A program made the translations under genes and the position numbers. A DNA stretch of 64,000 nucleotides. Origin: Neobacillus mesonae. Lineage in GTDB: Bacteria > Bacillota > Bacilli > Paenibacillales > Paenibacillaceae. The notes under the pieces were generated by a model. That model had not been told where the DNA came from and made no database searches. It saw nothing but the letters and a program-made list of their open reading frames with translations. Positions 26,645-36,047 of this stretch are shown here, one piece after another. The stretch's first letter is position 1. Every line of letters starts with the position of its first letter. The stretch covers positions 248,001 through 312,000 of the forward strand of contig JAMBOW010000002.1 in assembly GCA_023715865.1 (NCBI GenBank), written 5' to 3'.

Positions 26645-28066
26645 TTAGCTCATGACTTCTGCTTTGATCTTCCAGTCGCGAACATCGACAAAACGTCCTT
26701 CAATTGCAGCAGCCGCAGCCATTGCCGGAGACACGAGATGAGTACGTCCTCCGCGGCCTTGTCGGCCTTCAAAGTTACGGTTTGAAGTCGAAGCACAGCG
26801 CTGTCCCGGCTGAAGCACATCCGGATTCATAGCAAGGCACATACTGCATCCTGCTTCACGCCATTCAAAGCCAGCTTCCTTGAAAATGACATCAAGCCCT
26901 TCTTTTTCAGCCTGAAGCTTAACACGGCCAGAGCCCGGTACGACAATTGCCGTCACACGATCCGATACTTTATAGCCGCGCGCAACCTCAGATGCTGCCC
27001 TTAGATCCTCAATCCGGCCATTTGTACAAGAACCGATGAACACATAATCAATTTCAATTTCGGACATCGGTGTGCCTGGTGTCAGACCCATGTATTCAAT
27101 CGCCTTTTCGGCTGCCTTGCGCTCATTTTCTGTTGGAAGCTCGGAAGGTACAGGCACACGGGAATTAATATCTGTTCCCATACCCGGGCTTGTTCCCCAA
27201 GTCACCTGCGGGATAAGAGACTCAACATCAAATTCCACCACGGAGTCAAATTCGGCTCCCTCGTCAGTGGTCAGGCTGCTCCATCTTTGTTTTGCTTCTT
27301 CAAAGCTTTCACTTTGAGGCACGTACTGCTTGCCTTCGAGATAAGCATATGTCGTTTCATCCGGAGCGATCATCCCTGCTCTTGCTCCGCCTTCGATGGA
27401 CATGTTGCAGACCGTCATGCGCTCTTCCATGCTGAGGCTGCGGATCGCCTCTCCTGTATATTCAATTACGTATCCTGTAGCAAAGTCCGTACCATATTTA
27501 GCGATAACGCCCAGAATCATATCTTTAGCTGTTACTCCAGGCTTGCGGTTGCCTACGAAACGCACTTCCATCGTTTTGGCTTTAGCCTGCTGGAGACATT
27601 GTGTTGCCAGAACGTGTTCAACCTCGCTCGTTCCGATACCAAATGCAAGCGCACCGAAGGCGCCGTGCGTTGAAGTATGGCTGTCGCCGCACACGATTGT
27701 CTTACCAGGGTGCGTAAGTCCGAGCTCAGGGCCCATAACGTGTACTACCCCTTGATCAATAGTATCAAGGTCAAACAGCGTTACGCCAAAGTCACGACAG
27801 TTCTTCGACAGCGTATCGATCTGCTGCTTAGAGATTGGATCCTTAATGTTAAAGCGATCTTGAGTAGGAACATTATGGTCCATCGTAGCAAAGGTCAACT
27901 CAGGGCGGCGTACCTTGCGTCCGCTGAGACGAAGACCTTCAAAAGCTTGCGGGGAAGTTACTTCATGAACAAGGTGCAAATCAATATAGAGGATGCTTGG
28001 CTTCCCTTCCTCTTGCGTAATGACGTGATTATCCCAGATTTTCTCGAACATCGTCTTTTTGCTCAT
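26645..28066 (-). CDS. leuC: 3-isopropylmalate dehydratase large subunit
   Basis: This 473-residue aconitase-family subunit carries the catalytic 4Fe-4S cluster. Cluster cysteines are in FIGSCTNGR and in [11 protein letters not shown], and [20 protein letters not shown] and [16 protein letters not shown] are characteristic LeuC segments. The ATG at 28066 is preceded by GAGGTGAG; a longer frame starting at 28135 has no ribosome site and reads through the leader. No T-box or leucine leader peptide is evident in the 170 bases upstream, so control may come from a transcription factor; the LysR gene 700 bases away is a candidate by position only. Confidence 0.95.
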   Translation of the reverse strand: MSKKTMFEKIWDNHVITQEEGKPSILYIDLHLVHEVTSPQAFEGLRLSGRKVRRPELTFATMDHNVPTQDRFNIKDPISKQQIDTLSKNCRDFGVTLFDLDTIDQGVVHVMGPELGLTHPGKTIVCGDSHTSTHGAFGALAFGIGTSEVEHVLATQCLQQAKAKTMEVRFVGNRKPGVTAKDMILGVIAKYGTDFATGYVIEYTGEAIRSLSMEERMTVCNMSIEGGARAGMIAPDETTYAYLEGKQYVPQSESFEEAKQRWSSLTTDEGAEFDSVVEFDVESLIPQVTWGTSPGMGTDINSRVPVPSELPTENERKAAEKAIEYMGLTPGTPMSEIEIDYVFIGSCTNGRIEDLRAASEVARGYKVSDRVTAIVVPGSGRVKLQAEKEGLDVIFKEAGFEWREAGCSMCLAMNPDVLQPGQRCASTSNRNFEGRQGRGGRTHLVSPAMAAAAAIEGRFVDVRDWKIKAEVMS

Positions 28067-28239
28067 TATTCTCACCTCAGAATAGTTATTCGGTCTAATT
28101 TGACGGCAATACATGCCGTTCTTGATTAAACTCAATATAACATGAGCCAGACATATTGTTCCAAGATATAAAAACTATAGATGTGATAGGATTACCCTAT
28201 AGACAATTTCCGGTTCCATGTATTATTTCCGTTTTATTT

Positions 28240-28575
28240 TTATTCTCTGAACTGTACGTCTATAAGCTCATTGATTCGCGGATTAAATCTGACAATAACG
28301 GTTACAGGAAATTCACGTCCCGCCTTTTTTATGATCAATCGAAACTTTTCCTCTGCTATTTGCTCTGAAATCACCGTCCGGCCTAAATGCTGATAATCTG
28401 TGACGGGGGCGCTATACTGCTCTTTGGCCTCTAGGACAGCAATATTTCCCCATTTTGCGTACTCCGGCTCTATTGCATATACAGAATCAGCAGTGGAGAG
28501 AAGATAGGACAATCCTAAGATGAAAAGTGATACAAGCATTAAGGGGGCTCTGCGATGGGACCAAATCAGTTTCAT
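28240..28575 (-). CDS. Secreted YqzG-like protein (DUF3889)
   Basis: This 111-residue protein has a signal peptide (hydrophobic stretch about 11-28, ending near VYA) and a small mature domain with YAKWGNIAVLEAKEQY, DYQHLGR, and EFPVTVIVRFNP. This pattern fits the DUF3889 family (B. subtilis YqzG/YkzI), secreted proteins of unknown function. The start follows AAAGGAG. It is divergent from the LysR gene and upstream of leuC on the same strand. Confidence 0.75.
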   Translation of the reverse strand: MKLIWSHRRAPLMLVSLFILGLSYLLSTADSVYAIEPEYAKWGNIAVLEAKEQYSAPVTDYQHLGRTVISEQIAEEKFRLIIKKAGREFPVTVIVRFNPRINELIDVQFRE

Positions 28576-28739
28576 TTATAATGACTCCTTTTTGAGTGAA
28601 CTTTCCATTATTATGCTGTCCTCTCCCACACTCTATCCCTTATTGAAAAAAGCAATGAACTCATTATTACTTTAGAGGAAATTCCTATATAATAGAGGTA
28701 ACATATGATCCCGGAATAAATTGAAGGACGTGACACCCC

Positions 28740-29672
28740 ATGGAACTTAGACAATTACAATACGCATTACAGATTGCTTCCGAAAAAAATTTCTCAAGAG
28801 CGGCCGAAAAGCTTCATATCGCGCAGCCCTCGCTCAGTCAGCAGCTATCCAAGCTTGAAAAGGAGCTCGGAGTTCTCTTGTTTCAGCGGAATACAAGCTC
28901 TGTAGAACTTACTCATGCTGGAGCCTCTTTTGTCTCAAAGGCCAGTAACATTTTGGATGCTGTGGAGCTGTTAAAGCAGGAGATGTCCGATATATCCCAG
29001 CTGCGAAAAGGAAAGGTCATCTTCGGCAGTATGCCGATTACTGGCTCTCATCTGCTTCCTTATGTCCTGCCGGCCTTTCGCAAAAATTTTCCGGATATTG
29101 AAATTACACTGCTTGAAGACTCTTCTATGAACCTTGAAAAATTAACGGCCAGCGGGAAAACCGACCTGAGCCTGCTATCTCTCCCCCTTCAGGAGCCATC
29201 CTTATCCTATGTAGAAATCGCCGAAGAACAAATTGACCTTGCCGTGCCCAAGGAGCATCCACTTGCGCTTAGATGGACCGAGTCTCCTTCGATGACAGTA
29301 GACATCAGCGAACTGAAAGAAGAATCCTTCATTGTTTTGAAAAAAGGACAAGGCTTCCGCAAATTGACTTTTGAATTATGTCAGCAAGCCGGCTTTGAGC
29401 CCAAGGTCGTCTTTGAAAGCAACAACATGGAGACCTTAAAGTCGCTTGTCGCTGCCGGAATGGGAATTACGCTCGTACCACGCTTCATTGCAAGGGCGCC
29501 TCGGAGCGAGTTTGTTCCTGTCTACCTCCCGTTGACTTCACCTGCTCCAAGCCGCACTCTTGTTATCGCCTATCGGAACGGCAGGTATTTGTCCGGGGCA
29601 GCAGATGCATTCATAAAGACTTTTAAAGAAACGATGCAAGAGTTGGCCAATGACAGCTCTCTTCCTAATTAA
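28740..29672 (+). CDS. LysR-family transcriptional regulator
   Basis: This 310-residue regulator has the LysR N-terminal winged helix (MELRQLQYALQIASEKNFSRAA, with QPSLSQQLSKLEKELG as recognition helix) and a two-lobed effector domain (about 90-300). It resembles CitR/YtlI/CysL-type proteins, but the effector cannot be told. A TATAAT-like -10 lies near 28688. It is divergent from the DUF3889 gene and so may control it, or leuC beyond it, from the 164-base intergenic region. A terminator follows on the same strand. Confidence 0.88.
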   Translation: MELRQLQYALQIASEKNFSRAAEKLHIAQPSLSQQLSKLEKELGVLLFQRNTSSVELTHAGASFVSKASNILDAVELLKQEMSDISQLRKGKVIFGSMPITGSHLLPYVLPAFRKNFPDIEITLLEDSSMNLEKLTASGKTDLSLLSLPLQEPSLSYVEIAEEQIDLAVPKEHPLALRWTESPSMTVDISELKEESFIVLKKGQGFRKLTFELCQQAGFEPKVVFESNNMETLKSLVAAGMGITLVPRFIARAPRSEFVPVYLPLTSPAPSRTLVIAYRNGRYLSGAADAFIKTFKETMQELANDSSLPN

Positions 29673-29687
29673 TGATCAAGAAATACA

Positions 29688-29724
29688 AAAAACAGCCCAG
29701 GATGTCCTATCCTGAGCTGTTTTG
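29688..29724 (+). terminator. Terminator of the LysR gene
   Basis: AAACAGC and GCTGTTT pair with inner AGGAT/ATCCT pairs around a 5-base loop, and TTTTGCTATTTCTTT follows. Confidence 0.75.
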
Positions 29725-29766
29725 CTATTTCTTTGTTACAGTAAAATTACTTACTAGGACAAAGTA

Positions 29767-29969
29767 TCAATAATCATCAAATTTTTTCATTTCACTCACC
29801 GGAATCCAATCCGTCTGATTAATTTGTATCCGGCGGTTCAGTGAGTTCAGGGGGGTGATAGGTCTCCATCACGGCTCTCTAAGAAGGGCCTCTGCCTATC
29901 ATCTCTTACGTATTTGTGAACCTGTCGCCTGAGTTTGTCTTCCAAGTGGTTAGCCTTACGGTAATCCAT
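29767..29969 (-). pseudogene. Small gene interrupted by a frameshift at a run of six C
   Basis: An ATG at 29969 follows AAAGGAGGATGATCACC, one of the best ribosome sites in the window. The frame reads 40 codons (MDYRKANHLEDKLRRQ... to DLSPP) and stops at 29847. At the stop lies CCCCCC (29850-29855, minus strand). If one more C were present, the frame would continue without interruption as LNSLNRRIQI...SEMKKFDDY to a stop at 29767, giving a 67-residue hydrophilic protein. The total length (203 bases) is one short of 68 codons. Either the base is missing in reality, it is a sequencing error, or the run allows slippage. No homologue is recognised. The rest of 29725-30148 shows no gene. Confidence 0.55.
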
Positions 29970-30148
29970 GGTGATCATCCTCCTTTGGTGACGGGATACT
30001 ATTAATTAACCTGTCCCTGTTAAACGAAACAGCATAACCAAACTTTTTTTATTTTTTTATACCTTAATTCAATATCGCGTTTAGGAAAGCTGAATTCTAC
30101 TTAAGAAAATCGGTTTTATTTACAGGGAACCGCAGCACCGTTTTTAAC

Positions 30149-30997
30149 TTATGATTTTGATCCAAAATAAACCCCAGGTCTGCGATCCTCGAATACAGGT
30201 ATACGCGCTCTAACGTCATCTACAAGTGCTGGGTTTATACTTCCCACCAAAATTTCTTCTCCCTCTCCGCCTTCAGCAACAATCTCTCCCCATGGGTCGA
30301 TGATCATGGAATGGCCGAAAAAGGCTGTATCGCCGCTCGTCCCTACTCTGTTGCAGGACACGACATACATTTGGTTCTCAATCGCTCTTGCCATCAGCAG
30401 AGTTCTCCAGTGGTGGAGTCTGGGATGTGGCCACTCAGCAGGTACAAACAATACTTTTGCCCCGTCTAAAGCCATGGTTCTGGCAAGCTCCGGAAAACGG
30501 ATATCGTAACAAATCGACGCACCGCAGAACCATTTCTCATCCAATGTAAAAGTGACCGGCTCATCCCCAGCTGCGAGGTACTTCTCCTCATCCATCAACC
30601 GGAACAAATGCAGCTTGGCGTACCTTGCGATCTGCTCTCCAAGTTTATTAAATACATACATACTGTTATAGATCTTTCCTTCTTTTTTCTCAGCAATGGA
30701 GCCTGCCACGATATTCACTTTATAGGCAGCGGCATATTCACTCAGCCACTCTCGCTCTATTGCTCCTTCTTCACTGGCAAGCTCATGAATCTCTGTCAGC
30801 GCATATCCCGTGTTCCACATTTCAGGCAGGATAATAACGCTCACTTCAGGATGCTCCTGCATTGTTTTTCGAATTGAGTCCTGCATTCGCTTTCGATTAG
30901 CCTCGGTATCTCCTACCGTAATATCGCTTTGTATCAGCGCCAGCTTTAATGCTTCGCCCTGCTGCGCTTTATCAGTATTCGAGTCTTGTCTGCTCAT
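30149..30997 (-). CDS. mtnU: Carbon-nitrogen hydrolase, omega-amidase of methionine salvage
   Basis: This 282-residue nitrilase-superfamily enzyme has the Glu-Lys-Cys triad in ILPEMWNTGY, YAKLHLFR and ASICYDIRFPE. It is divergent from mtnE, and in B. subtilis the nitrilase gene mtnU (ykrU) is likewise next to mtnE (ykrV). Its expected role is to hydrolyse alpha-ketoglutaramate made when glutamine is the amino donor for KMTB transamination. The start follows GAAGGAGATCC. The name rests on sequence type plus neighbourhood. Confidence 0.82.
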   Translation of the reverse strand: MSRQDSNTDKAQQGEALKLALIQSDITVGDTEANRKRMQDSIRKTMQEHPEVSVIILPEMWNTGYALTEIHELASEEGAIEREWLSEYAAAYKVNIVAGSIAEKKEGKIYNSMYVFNKLGEQIARYAKLHLFRLMDEEKYLAAGDEPVTFTLDEKWFCGASICYDIRFPELARTMALDGAKVLFVPAEWPHPRLHHWRTLLMARAIENQMYVVSCNRVGTSGDTAFFGHSMIIDPWGEIVAEGGEGEEILVGSINPALVDDVRARIPVFEDRRPGVYFGSKS

Positions 30998-31152
30998 TTT
31001 GTTAGGATCTCCTTCGTATTCATATAAATTGTATTATAAACATTGCTGTCATCCGGACCTCACAATCCTTGAAGCCTAAACCCATCTATACACCTAGGAA
31101 AAATCGTGATAGATTTAAACTACTTTATCCAATTGAAGACCGGAGTGATGAA

Positions 31153-32358
31153 ATGAAATCTGCTAATGAATCTGCCAAGACTTCGGCGTTTCAGATTGAA
31201 CCTGCTGAAGTCATGAAGACATTGCCTACTCAATTTTTTGCTGCCCTCGTCCAAAATGTCAACCGTGAAATCACAGCCGGGCACGATGTCATCAACCTAG
31301 GCCAAGGAAACCCTGATACCCCAACACCTGAACATGTTGTTAAATCGCTGCAGGATGCGGCGTCTAATCCCTTATATCATAAATATTCACCTTTCAGCGG
31401 ATATTCTTTTTTGAAAGAGGCTATCGTTCACAGGTATAAAGAAGATTACGGGGTTGAGCTCGATCCCGAGAAGGAAGTTGCCATTTTGTTCGGCGGGAAA
31501 ACCGGGCTGGTTGAACTGCCTCAAGTGCTGCTTAATCCGGGAGATGTGTGCCTTGTTCCTGATCCAGGATATCCTGATTATTGGTCAGGGGTCGCACTTG
31601 CCAAAGCCGAAATGGCATTCCTGCCGCTCGTTGAATCCAACGACTTTCTTCCAGACTACAGTGCGGTGCCTGAACCGGTGCTGCAAAAAGCAAAGCTCAT
31701 GTTCCTTAATTATCCGAATAATCCAACAGCGGCTACGGCTCCTGCTTCTTTCTATGAAGATACCGTTGAATTTGCAGCAAAGCACGGTATAGTTGTCGCC
31801 AGTGATTTCGCTTATGGAGCGATCGGCTTTGACGGACACCGGCCGGTCAGCTTTCTGCAGACCCCTGGAGCGAAAGAAGTAGGCATCGAATTCTATACTT
31901 TGTCCAAGACATATAATATGGCCGGCTGGCGTGTCGGATTCGCACTCGGTAATCAAGAAATTATCAGACTTATTAACTTACTGCAGGACCATATGTATGT
32001 GAGCCTGTTTGGCGGTATACAGGCAGCTGCAACGACAGCCCTTACTTCATCTCAAGACTGTGTACAAGAGTTGGTGCAGCGCTATGAATCCCGTCGTAAC
32101 GCTCTTTTCAATGAACTGGACAACATCGGCTGGACGGCAAAAAGACCTGGCGGTTCTTTCTTCAGCTGGCTGCCAGTTCCCAAAGGATACACCTCTTCGT
32201 CCTTTGCCGATCTTCTGCTGAAAGAAGCGAAGGTTGCCGTAGCACCGGGAATCGGCTTTGGGAAGCATGGAGAGGGCTATGTCAGAATTGGATTGCTTAG
32301 TGAAGAAGAAAGACTGAGAGAAGCCGTCAGACGAATCGGAGCGCTCGGGCTCTTCTAG
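31153..32358 (+). CDS. mtnE: PLP-dependent aminotransferase, methionine salvage
   Basis: This 401-residue class I aminotransferase resembles B. subtilis MtnE (YkrV) along its length: LPTQFFAALVQNVNRE, GHDVINLGQGNPDTPTPEH, LFGGKTGLVELPQ, PDPGYPDYWSGV, LNYPNNPT, and the PLP lysine K252 in TLSKTYNMAGWR. MtnE converts 2-keto-4-methylthiobutyrate to methionine, the last step of salvage. The ATG at 31153 follows GGAGTG; the frame is open 28 codons further up but with no ribosome site. mtnU is divergent. The gene is followed by the T-box leader of the pro-mtn operon, without a strong terminator in between. Confidence 0.88.
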   Translation: MKSANESAKTSAFQIEPAEVMKTLPTQFFAALVQNVNREITAGHDVINLGQGNPDTPTPEHVVKSLQDAASNPLYHKYSPFSGYSFLKEAIVHRYKEDYGVELDPEKEVAILFGGKTGLVELPQVLLNPGDVCLVPDPGYPDYWSGVALAKAEMAFLPLVESNDFLPDYSAVPEPVLQKAKLMFLNYPNNPTAATAPASFYEDTVEFAAKHGIVVASDFAYGAIGFDGHRPVSFLQTPGAKEVGIEFYTLSKTYNMAGWRVGFALGNQEIIRLINLLQDHMYVSLFGGIQAAATTALTSSQDCVQELVQRYESRRNALFNELDNIGWTAKRPGGSFFSWLPVPKGYTSSSFADLLLKEAKVAVAPGIGFGKHGEGYVRIGLLSEEERLREAVRRIGALGLF

Positions 32359-32460
32359 ATGGATCAAAAGCAGGACGCCCGCTTCTCGTTATGTCGTGAC
32401 TATTCCTCTTTGCAAAGATGGCAGTTTCCATGGTATTCTTACATTAATTTATATAGCTTA

Positions 32461-32708
32461 AAACGTGCTTGAAAGGGACCAGTAAGAAATGGACTTCCGT
32501 GAGACCAGAGAGTAGATTCCAATGGGCTGTAAGAATCTACCGCGGATATTTCTGAAACCTACCCCTTGAGCGGCCTGTTTACACAGGACGTTGCCTTAAC
32601 GTTATAAGGCTTAAGAGTCGGATGATACCCTCATCAATAAAGGTGGTACCGCGGAAGAATAAACTTTCGTCCTTTGCTAACAGCAAGGATGAAAGTTTTT
32701 ATTTTTTT
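32461..32708 (+). ncRNA. T-box leader with proline specifier (CCU)
   Basis: The sequence has all T-box landmarks: stem I base near 32468, AGAGAG (32517-32522 region), GTAGATTC/GAATCTAC arms, the specifier loop TCTGAAACCTACC with GAA followed one base later by CCT (32558-32560), the T-box AAGGTGGTACCGCG (32640-32653), and a terminator (AAACTTTC...GAAAGTTT, 32661-32697) with a long U-tract. By analogy with tyrS leaders (GAA-C-UAC-A), the specifier reads CCU for proline. The antiterminator bulge UGGU would pair with an ACCA tRNA end. Uncharged tRNA-Pro should therefore switch on proB and the genes behind it. Confidence 0.9.
32660..32708 (+). terminator. T-box regulated terminator before proB
   Basis: AAACTTTCGTCCTTTGCT pairs with AGCAAGGATGAAAGTTT around AAC, followed by TTTTATTTTTTT. 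The 5' arm is shared with the antiterminator formed by the T-box sequence. Confidence 0.88.
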
Positions 32709-32735
32709 ATATTACAGAAAGGATGTGGATTCACT

Positions 32736-33842
32736 ATGCCGTCACGAATCGTCGTTAAAATAGGCAGCAGCTCTCTTACAACAGATACAGGCTCATTGAA
32801 TCACAAGGCTGTCGCATTTTATGCATCGGAAATTGCTGCCCTTCACCAAGCCGGCCATGAGGTACTGCTGGTCACTTCCGGAGCCGTTGCTGCCGGATTT
32901 GGACATATCGGTTACGAGACCAGACCCAAGCTTCTTCATGAAAAACAAGCTGCTGCTGCAGTCGGTCAAGCGCTTCTGATGCAAGCGTACCAACAGGCTT
33001 TTGCACATTACCACATAAAAACAGCACAGATTCTGCTTACACGCACTGATTTCACTAACCGCAAAAGGATGGGCAATGCCGGAATGACCATCGACGAGCT
33101 GCTGAAACAGCGTGTTATACCGGTAATCAACGAAAATGATACTGTATCGGTTGACGAGCTCAAATTCGGGGATAACGATATGCTGTCTGCTCTGGTTGCC
33201 GGTCTCACCAAAGCCAAGAAGCTAATTATTCTGACGGATACCGATGGCTTATACACCGCCGATCCTAGAATACAGGCTGATGCCAAAAGGTACGAACGAA
33301 TTGAAGAAATAACTCAGGAAATTTATGAAATGGCCGGCGGAAGCGGTTCTGCTGTCGGAACTGGAGGCATGCGATCCAAAGTCGATGCCGCTAAAGTGGC
33401 TACCCGCGGAGGGGTACCTGTATTTGTCGGTCGAGTGGCTGAGTCTGGCGACCTTACAGCTGCTTTTCAGGACTGCGGTAAAGGGACGTATTTTGAAACA
33501 CGGCTCCACTCTCTGTCACGCAAGAAGCAATGGCTCGGTTTCATCTCCTCTCCCCTGGGCTCCATCTACGTGGATCAAGGTGCGGAAGAAGCTTTAATTT
33601 ACGGTGGCCACAGCCTGCTGCCGGTAGGTGTCAGACGGGTTGAAGGTCAGTTCCATGCAGGAGATGTCGTTGAAGTTGTTAATCTGCAGGAGGATCTGGT
33701 TGGCCGGGGCATCGTCAATTATGATGCCGAGCAGCTCCGCAGCATATCAGGACTCCCTAGTCCTGATGTGTATAAGAAGCTGGAGGGAACCCTTCATAGA
33801 CTTGAGGTTGTGCACAGAGATGAATGGATTACTTTGAAATAA
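32736..33842 (+). CDS. proB: Glutamate 5-kinase
   Basis: This 368-residue enzyme phosphorylates glutamate, the first step of proline synthesis. The amino-acid kinase domain shows VVKIGSSSLTT, VTSGAVAAGFG, VINENDTVSVDELKFGDND and LTDTDGLYTADPR, with GTGGMRSKVDAAK; a C-terminal PUA domain occupies about 275-365. The ATG at 32736 follows GGATGTGG and lies after the T-box terminator; frames extended upstream read through the RNA leader and are not real. It is the first gene of the proB-proA-proC-mtnW-mtnX-mtnB run. Confidence 0.95.
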   Translation: MPSRIVVKIGSSSLTTDTGSLNHKAVAFYASEIAALHQAGHEVLLVTSGAVAAGFGHIGYETRPKLLHEKQAAAAVGQALLMQAYQQAFAHYHIKTAQILLTRTDFTNRKRMGNAGMTIDELLKQRVIPVINENDTVSVDELKFGDNDMLSALVAGLTKAKKLIILTDTDGLYTADPRIQADAKRYERIEEITQEIYEMAGGSGSAVGTGGMRSKVDAAKVATRGGVPVFVGRVAESGDLTAAFQDCGKGTYFETRLHSLSRKKQWLGFISSPLGSIYVDQGAEEALIYGGHSLLPVGVRRVEGQFHAGDVVEVVNLQEDLVGRGIVNYDAEQLRSISGLPSPDVYKKLEGTLHRLEVVHRDEWITLK

Positions 33843-33893
33843 TGCCTTGGAATGATGAAGTCTTAACTGATAACGATAAGGAGTGTGTATAAG

Positions 33894-35141
33894 ATGTCCG
33901 AAGTAAAAGATAAAGCCAGACTTGCCAAGTCCGTATCTACGGCGCTCGCGCGTTTGACATCAGAGAAGAAAAATGCTGCTTTATCGGTGATGGCCGATGC
34001 CCTGATCGCTGAAAAAAACTCGATTCTAGAAGCGAACGCTCAAGATATTGAGCGCGGTAAGGAAAATGGAACGCCAGCAGCTATGCTTGACCGTCTTTCT
34101 CTGACGGATGACCGCATCGAAGGGATCGCCTCCGCCCTGCGTCAAATTATCGATCTGCCTGATCCAATCGGCGACTTATTGGAAGTCATTCAGCGGCCTA
34201 ACGGACTTCGTATTGAAAAGGAACGCGTTCCTTTAGGTCTCATTGGCATCATTTATGAAGCTCGCCCCAACGTGACGGTTGATGCCATCGGGCTAAGCCT
34301 GAAGACTGGAAACGCCGTGGTGCTTCGCGGAGGCTCCTCTGCCCTGTCATCTAATAGACAGATTGTTAATGTACTTAAGAAGGCTCTAGAGGATACAGAG
34401 CTTCCCGCTGAGGCCATTCAGCTAATTGAGAATGCTGATCGTTCTTCTGTCGATGAAATGTTAAAATGTAATGATTACCTCGATGTCATTATTCCAAGAG
34501 GCGGAGCATCTCTTATTCAAAATGTTGTACAAAATGCAACGGTTCCTGTTATTGAAACCGGCGCGGGCATTTGCCATACCTACATTGACGCTGATGCAGA
34601 TGCAGAAATGGCTTTAACCATTGCTTTAAACGCCAAAGTTCAGCGCCCGTCCGTATGCAACGCGATGGAGACTCTGCTTATTCACAGAGACTACGGTGCA
34701 GAGAATATCAGACAGTTGGCCGAAAGCTTCAAGGATTCCTCTGTCGAACTTCGAGGCTGCGAATCCTTTGTTGCATTAGCACCATGGGCAGTATCAGCAA
34801 CTGAAGAAGACTACGCAACCGAATATAACGACTATATCCTGAATGTACGAATTGTTGATCATCTTGCTGAGGCGCTTGATCATATTCAAAAATATGGAAC
34901 CATGCATTCGGAATGTATTGTAACCCGGAATCCTGATGCCGCCGCCCGATTTATGCAGGAAGTTGATGCTGCGGCTGTGTACCATAATGCCTCTACAAGA
35001 TTTACAGACGGATTCGAATTTGGCTTTGGCGCCGAAATCGGAATCAGTACTCAAAAGCTGCATGCACGCGGTCCAATGGGACTTCCAGCATTGACATCAA
35101 CCAAATACCGGATTTACGGAACCGGACAAATCAGACAATAG
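33894..35141 (+). CDS. proA: Gamma-glutamyl phosphate reductase
   Basis: This 415-residue NADPH-dependent dehydrogenase reduces gamma-glutamyl phosphate to the semialdehyde in proline synthesis. Signatures include YEARPNVTVDAIGL, LRGGSSALSSN, VIPRGGASLIQ, and the catalytic cysteine in ETGAGICHTYID; the C-terminal end has GFGAEIGISTQKLHARGPMGL. The ATG at 33894 is preceded by AAGGAG; a GTG three codons before it is too close to the ribosome site. It lies 51 bases after proB. Confidence 0.96.
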   Translation: MSEVKDKARLAKSVSTALARLTSEKKNAALSVMADALIAEKNSILEANAQDIERGKENGTPAAMLDRLSLTDDRIEGIASALRQIIDLPDPIGDLLEVIQRPNGLRIEKERVPLGLIGIIYEARPNVTVDAIGLSLKTGNAVVLRGGSSALSSNRQIVNVLKKALEDTELPAEAIQLIENADRSSVDEMLKCNDYLDVIIPRGGASLIQNVVQNATVPVIETGAGICHTYIDADADAEMALTIALNAKVQRPSVCNAMETLLIHRDYGAENIRQLAESFKDSSVELRGCESFVALAPWAVSATEEDYATEYNDYILNVRIVDHLAEALDHIQKYGTMHSECIVTRNPDAAARFMQEVDAAAVYHNASTRFTDGFEFGFGAEIGISTQKLHARGPMGLPALTSTKYRIYGTGQIRQ

Positions 35142-35186
35142 AACTACGAATAGCAAAATGCCAAAACTATGCTTGGAGGAAATAAT

Positions 35187-36047
35187 ATGAGCGGAACACG
35201 GTCACTAATTCATCGTAAGATTACTTTTTATGGAGCGGGGTCTATGGCAGAAGCTATTGCCAAGGGGCTGGTCGCAAGAAACGTAATATCTACAGACAGT
35301 ATCACCATGTTTAATCGCAGCAACAAGGAAAGACTGCAGGAGCTTAAACGCAAATACGGGGTACTTACGGCGGATGAACCGCATACGAAGGAAGCTGCAC
35401 TTAAAAATGCAGATCTGATCATTCTGTCCATGAAGCCTAAAGATGCAGCAGAGTCGCTCCGCTATCTCGGATCGCTGCTTTCTGATGGACAGCTTGTGGT
35501 TTCCGTCATTGCCGGACTGACCATAGAAACAATTCAAAATCTGCTTGGACGCAAGGCTCCTGTTGTACGCACCATGCCCAACACCTCAAGCTCTATTGGA
35601 CTTGGAGCAACTGGAATTTCCTTCTCTCCTGAAGTTTCGGAAGAGGATCGTCAGATTGTAACCACAGTCTTTGAATCCATAGGCACGGTTACCTTTATTC
35701 CAGAGGAGAAGATTGAGACCTTAACCGGTATTTCAGGCAGCGGGCCTGCCTATATCTATTATATGATGGAAGCGATGGTTGAGGCTGGTGTTAGAGGCGG
35801 CCTGACTCCGGAACAGTCTCATGACCTTACCGTACAAACGGTGCTGGGTGCTGCACGCATGGTACAGCAAACAGGCGAAGCTCCGGCTATGCTTCGTAAA
35901 AAAGTCACCTCACCGAATGGATCGACCCAGGCGGCTATTGAAGTCCTGGCAAAGGGTCAGTTTACTGAAACGGTCATTGCAGCGGTTAACCGCTGTGCAG
36001 AGCGCTCCCGTGAAATGGGCGAGGAATTAAAGGAGGAAGTACGATGA
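35187..36047 (+). CDS. proC: Pyrroline-5-carboxylate reductase
   Basis: This 286-residue enzyme catalyses the last step of proline synthesis. The Rossmann motif is FYGAGSMAEAI, and the C-terminal signature ETLTGISGSGPAYIYYMMEA with KVTSPNGSTQAAIE is diagnostic. The ATG at 35187 follows TTGGAGG; an in-frame ATG six codons upstream precedes that site. The last four bases (ATGA) overlap the mtnW start, so translation of mtnW is probably coupled to proC. Confidence 0.95.
   Translation: MSGTRSLIHRKITFYGAGSMAEAIAKGLVARNVISTDSITMFNRSNKERLQELKRKYGVLTADEPHTKEAALKNADLIILSMKPKDAAESLRYLGSLLSDGQLVVSVIAGLTIETIQNLLGRKAPVVRTMPNTSSSIGLGATGISFSPEVSEEDRQIVTTVFESIGTVTFIPEEKIETLTGISGSGPAYIYYMMEAMVEAGVRGGLTPEQSHDLTVQTVLGAARMVQQTGEAPAMLRKKVTSPNGSTQAAIEVLAKGQFTETVIAAVNRCAERSREMGEELKEEVR

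Noticed and set aside
32622-32735. N-terminal extension of proB
   Set aside because: It would translate the T-box and its terminator; the ATG at 32736 has a ribosome site and the usual start of ProB.
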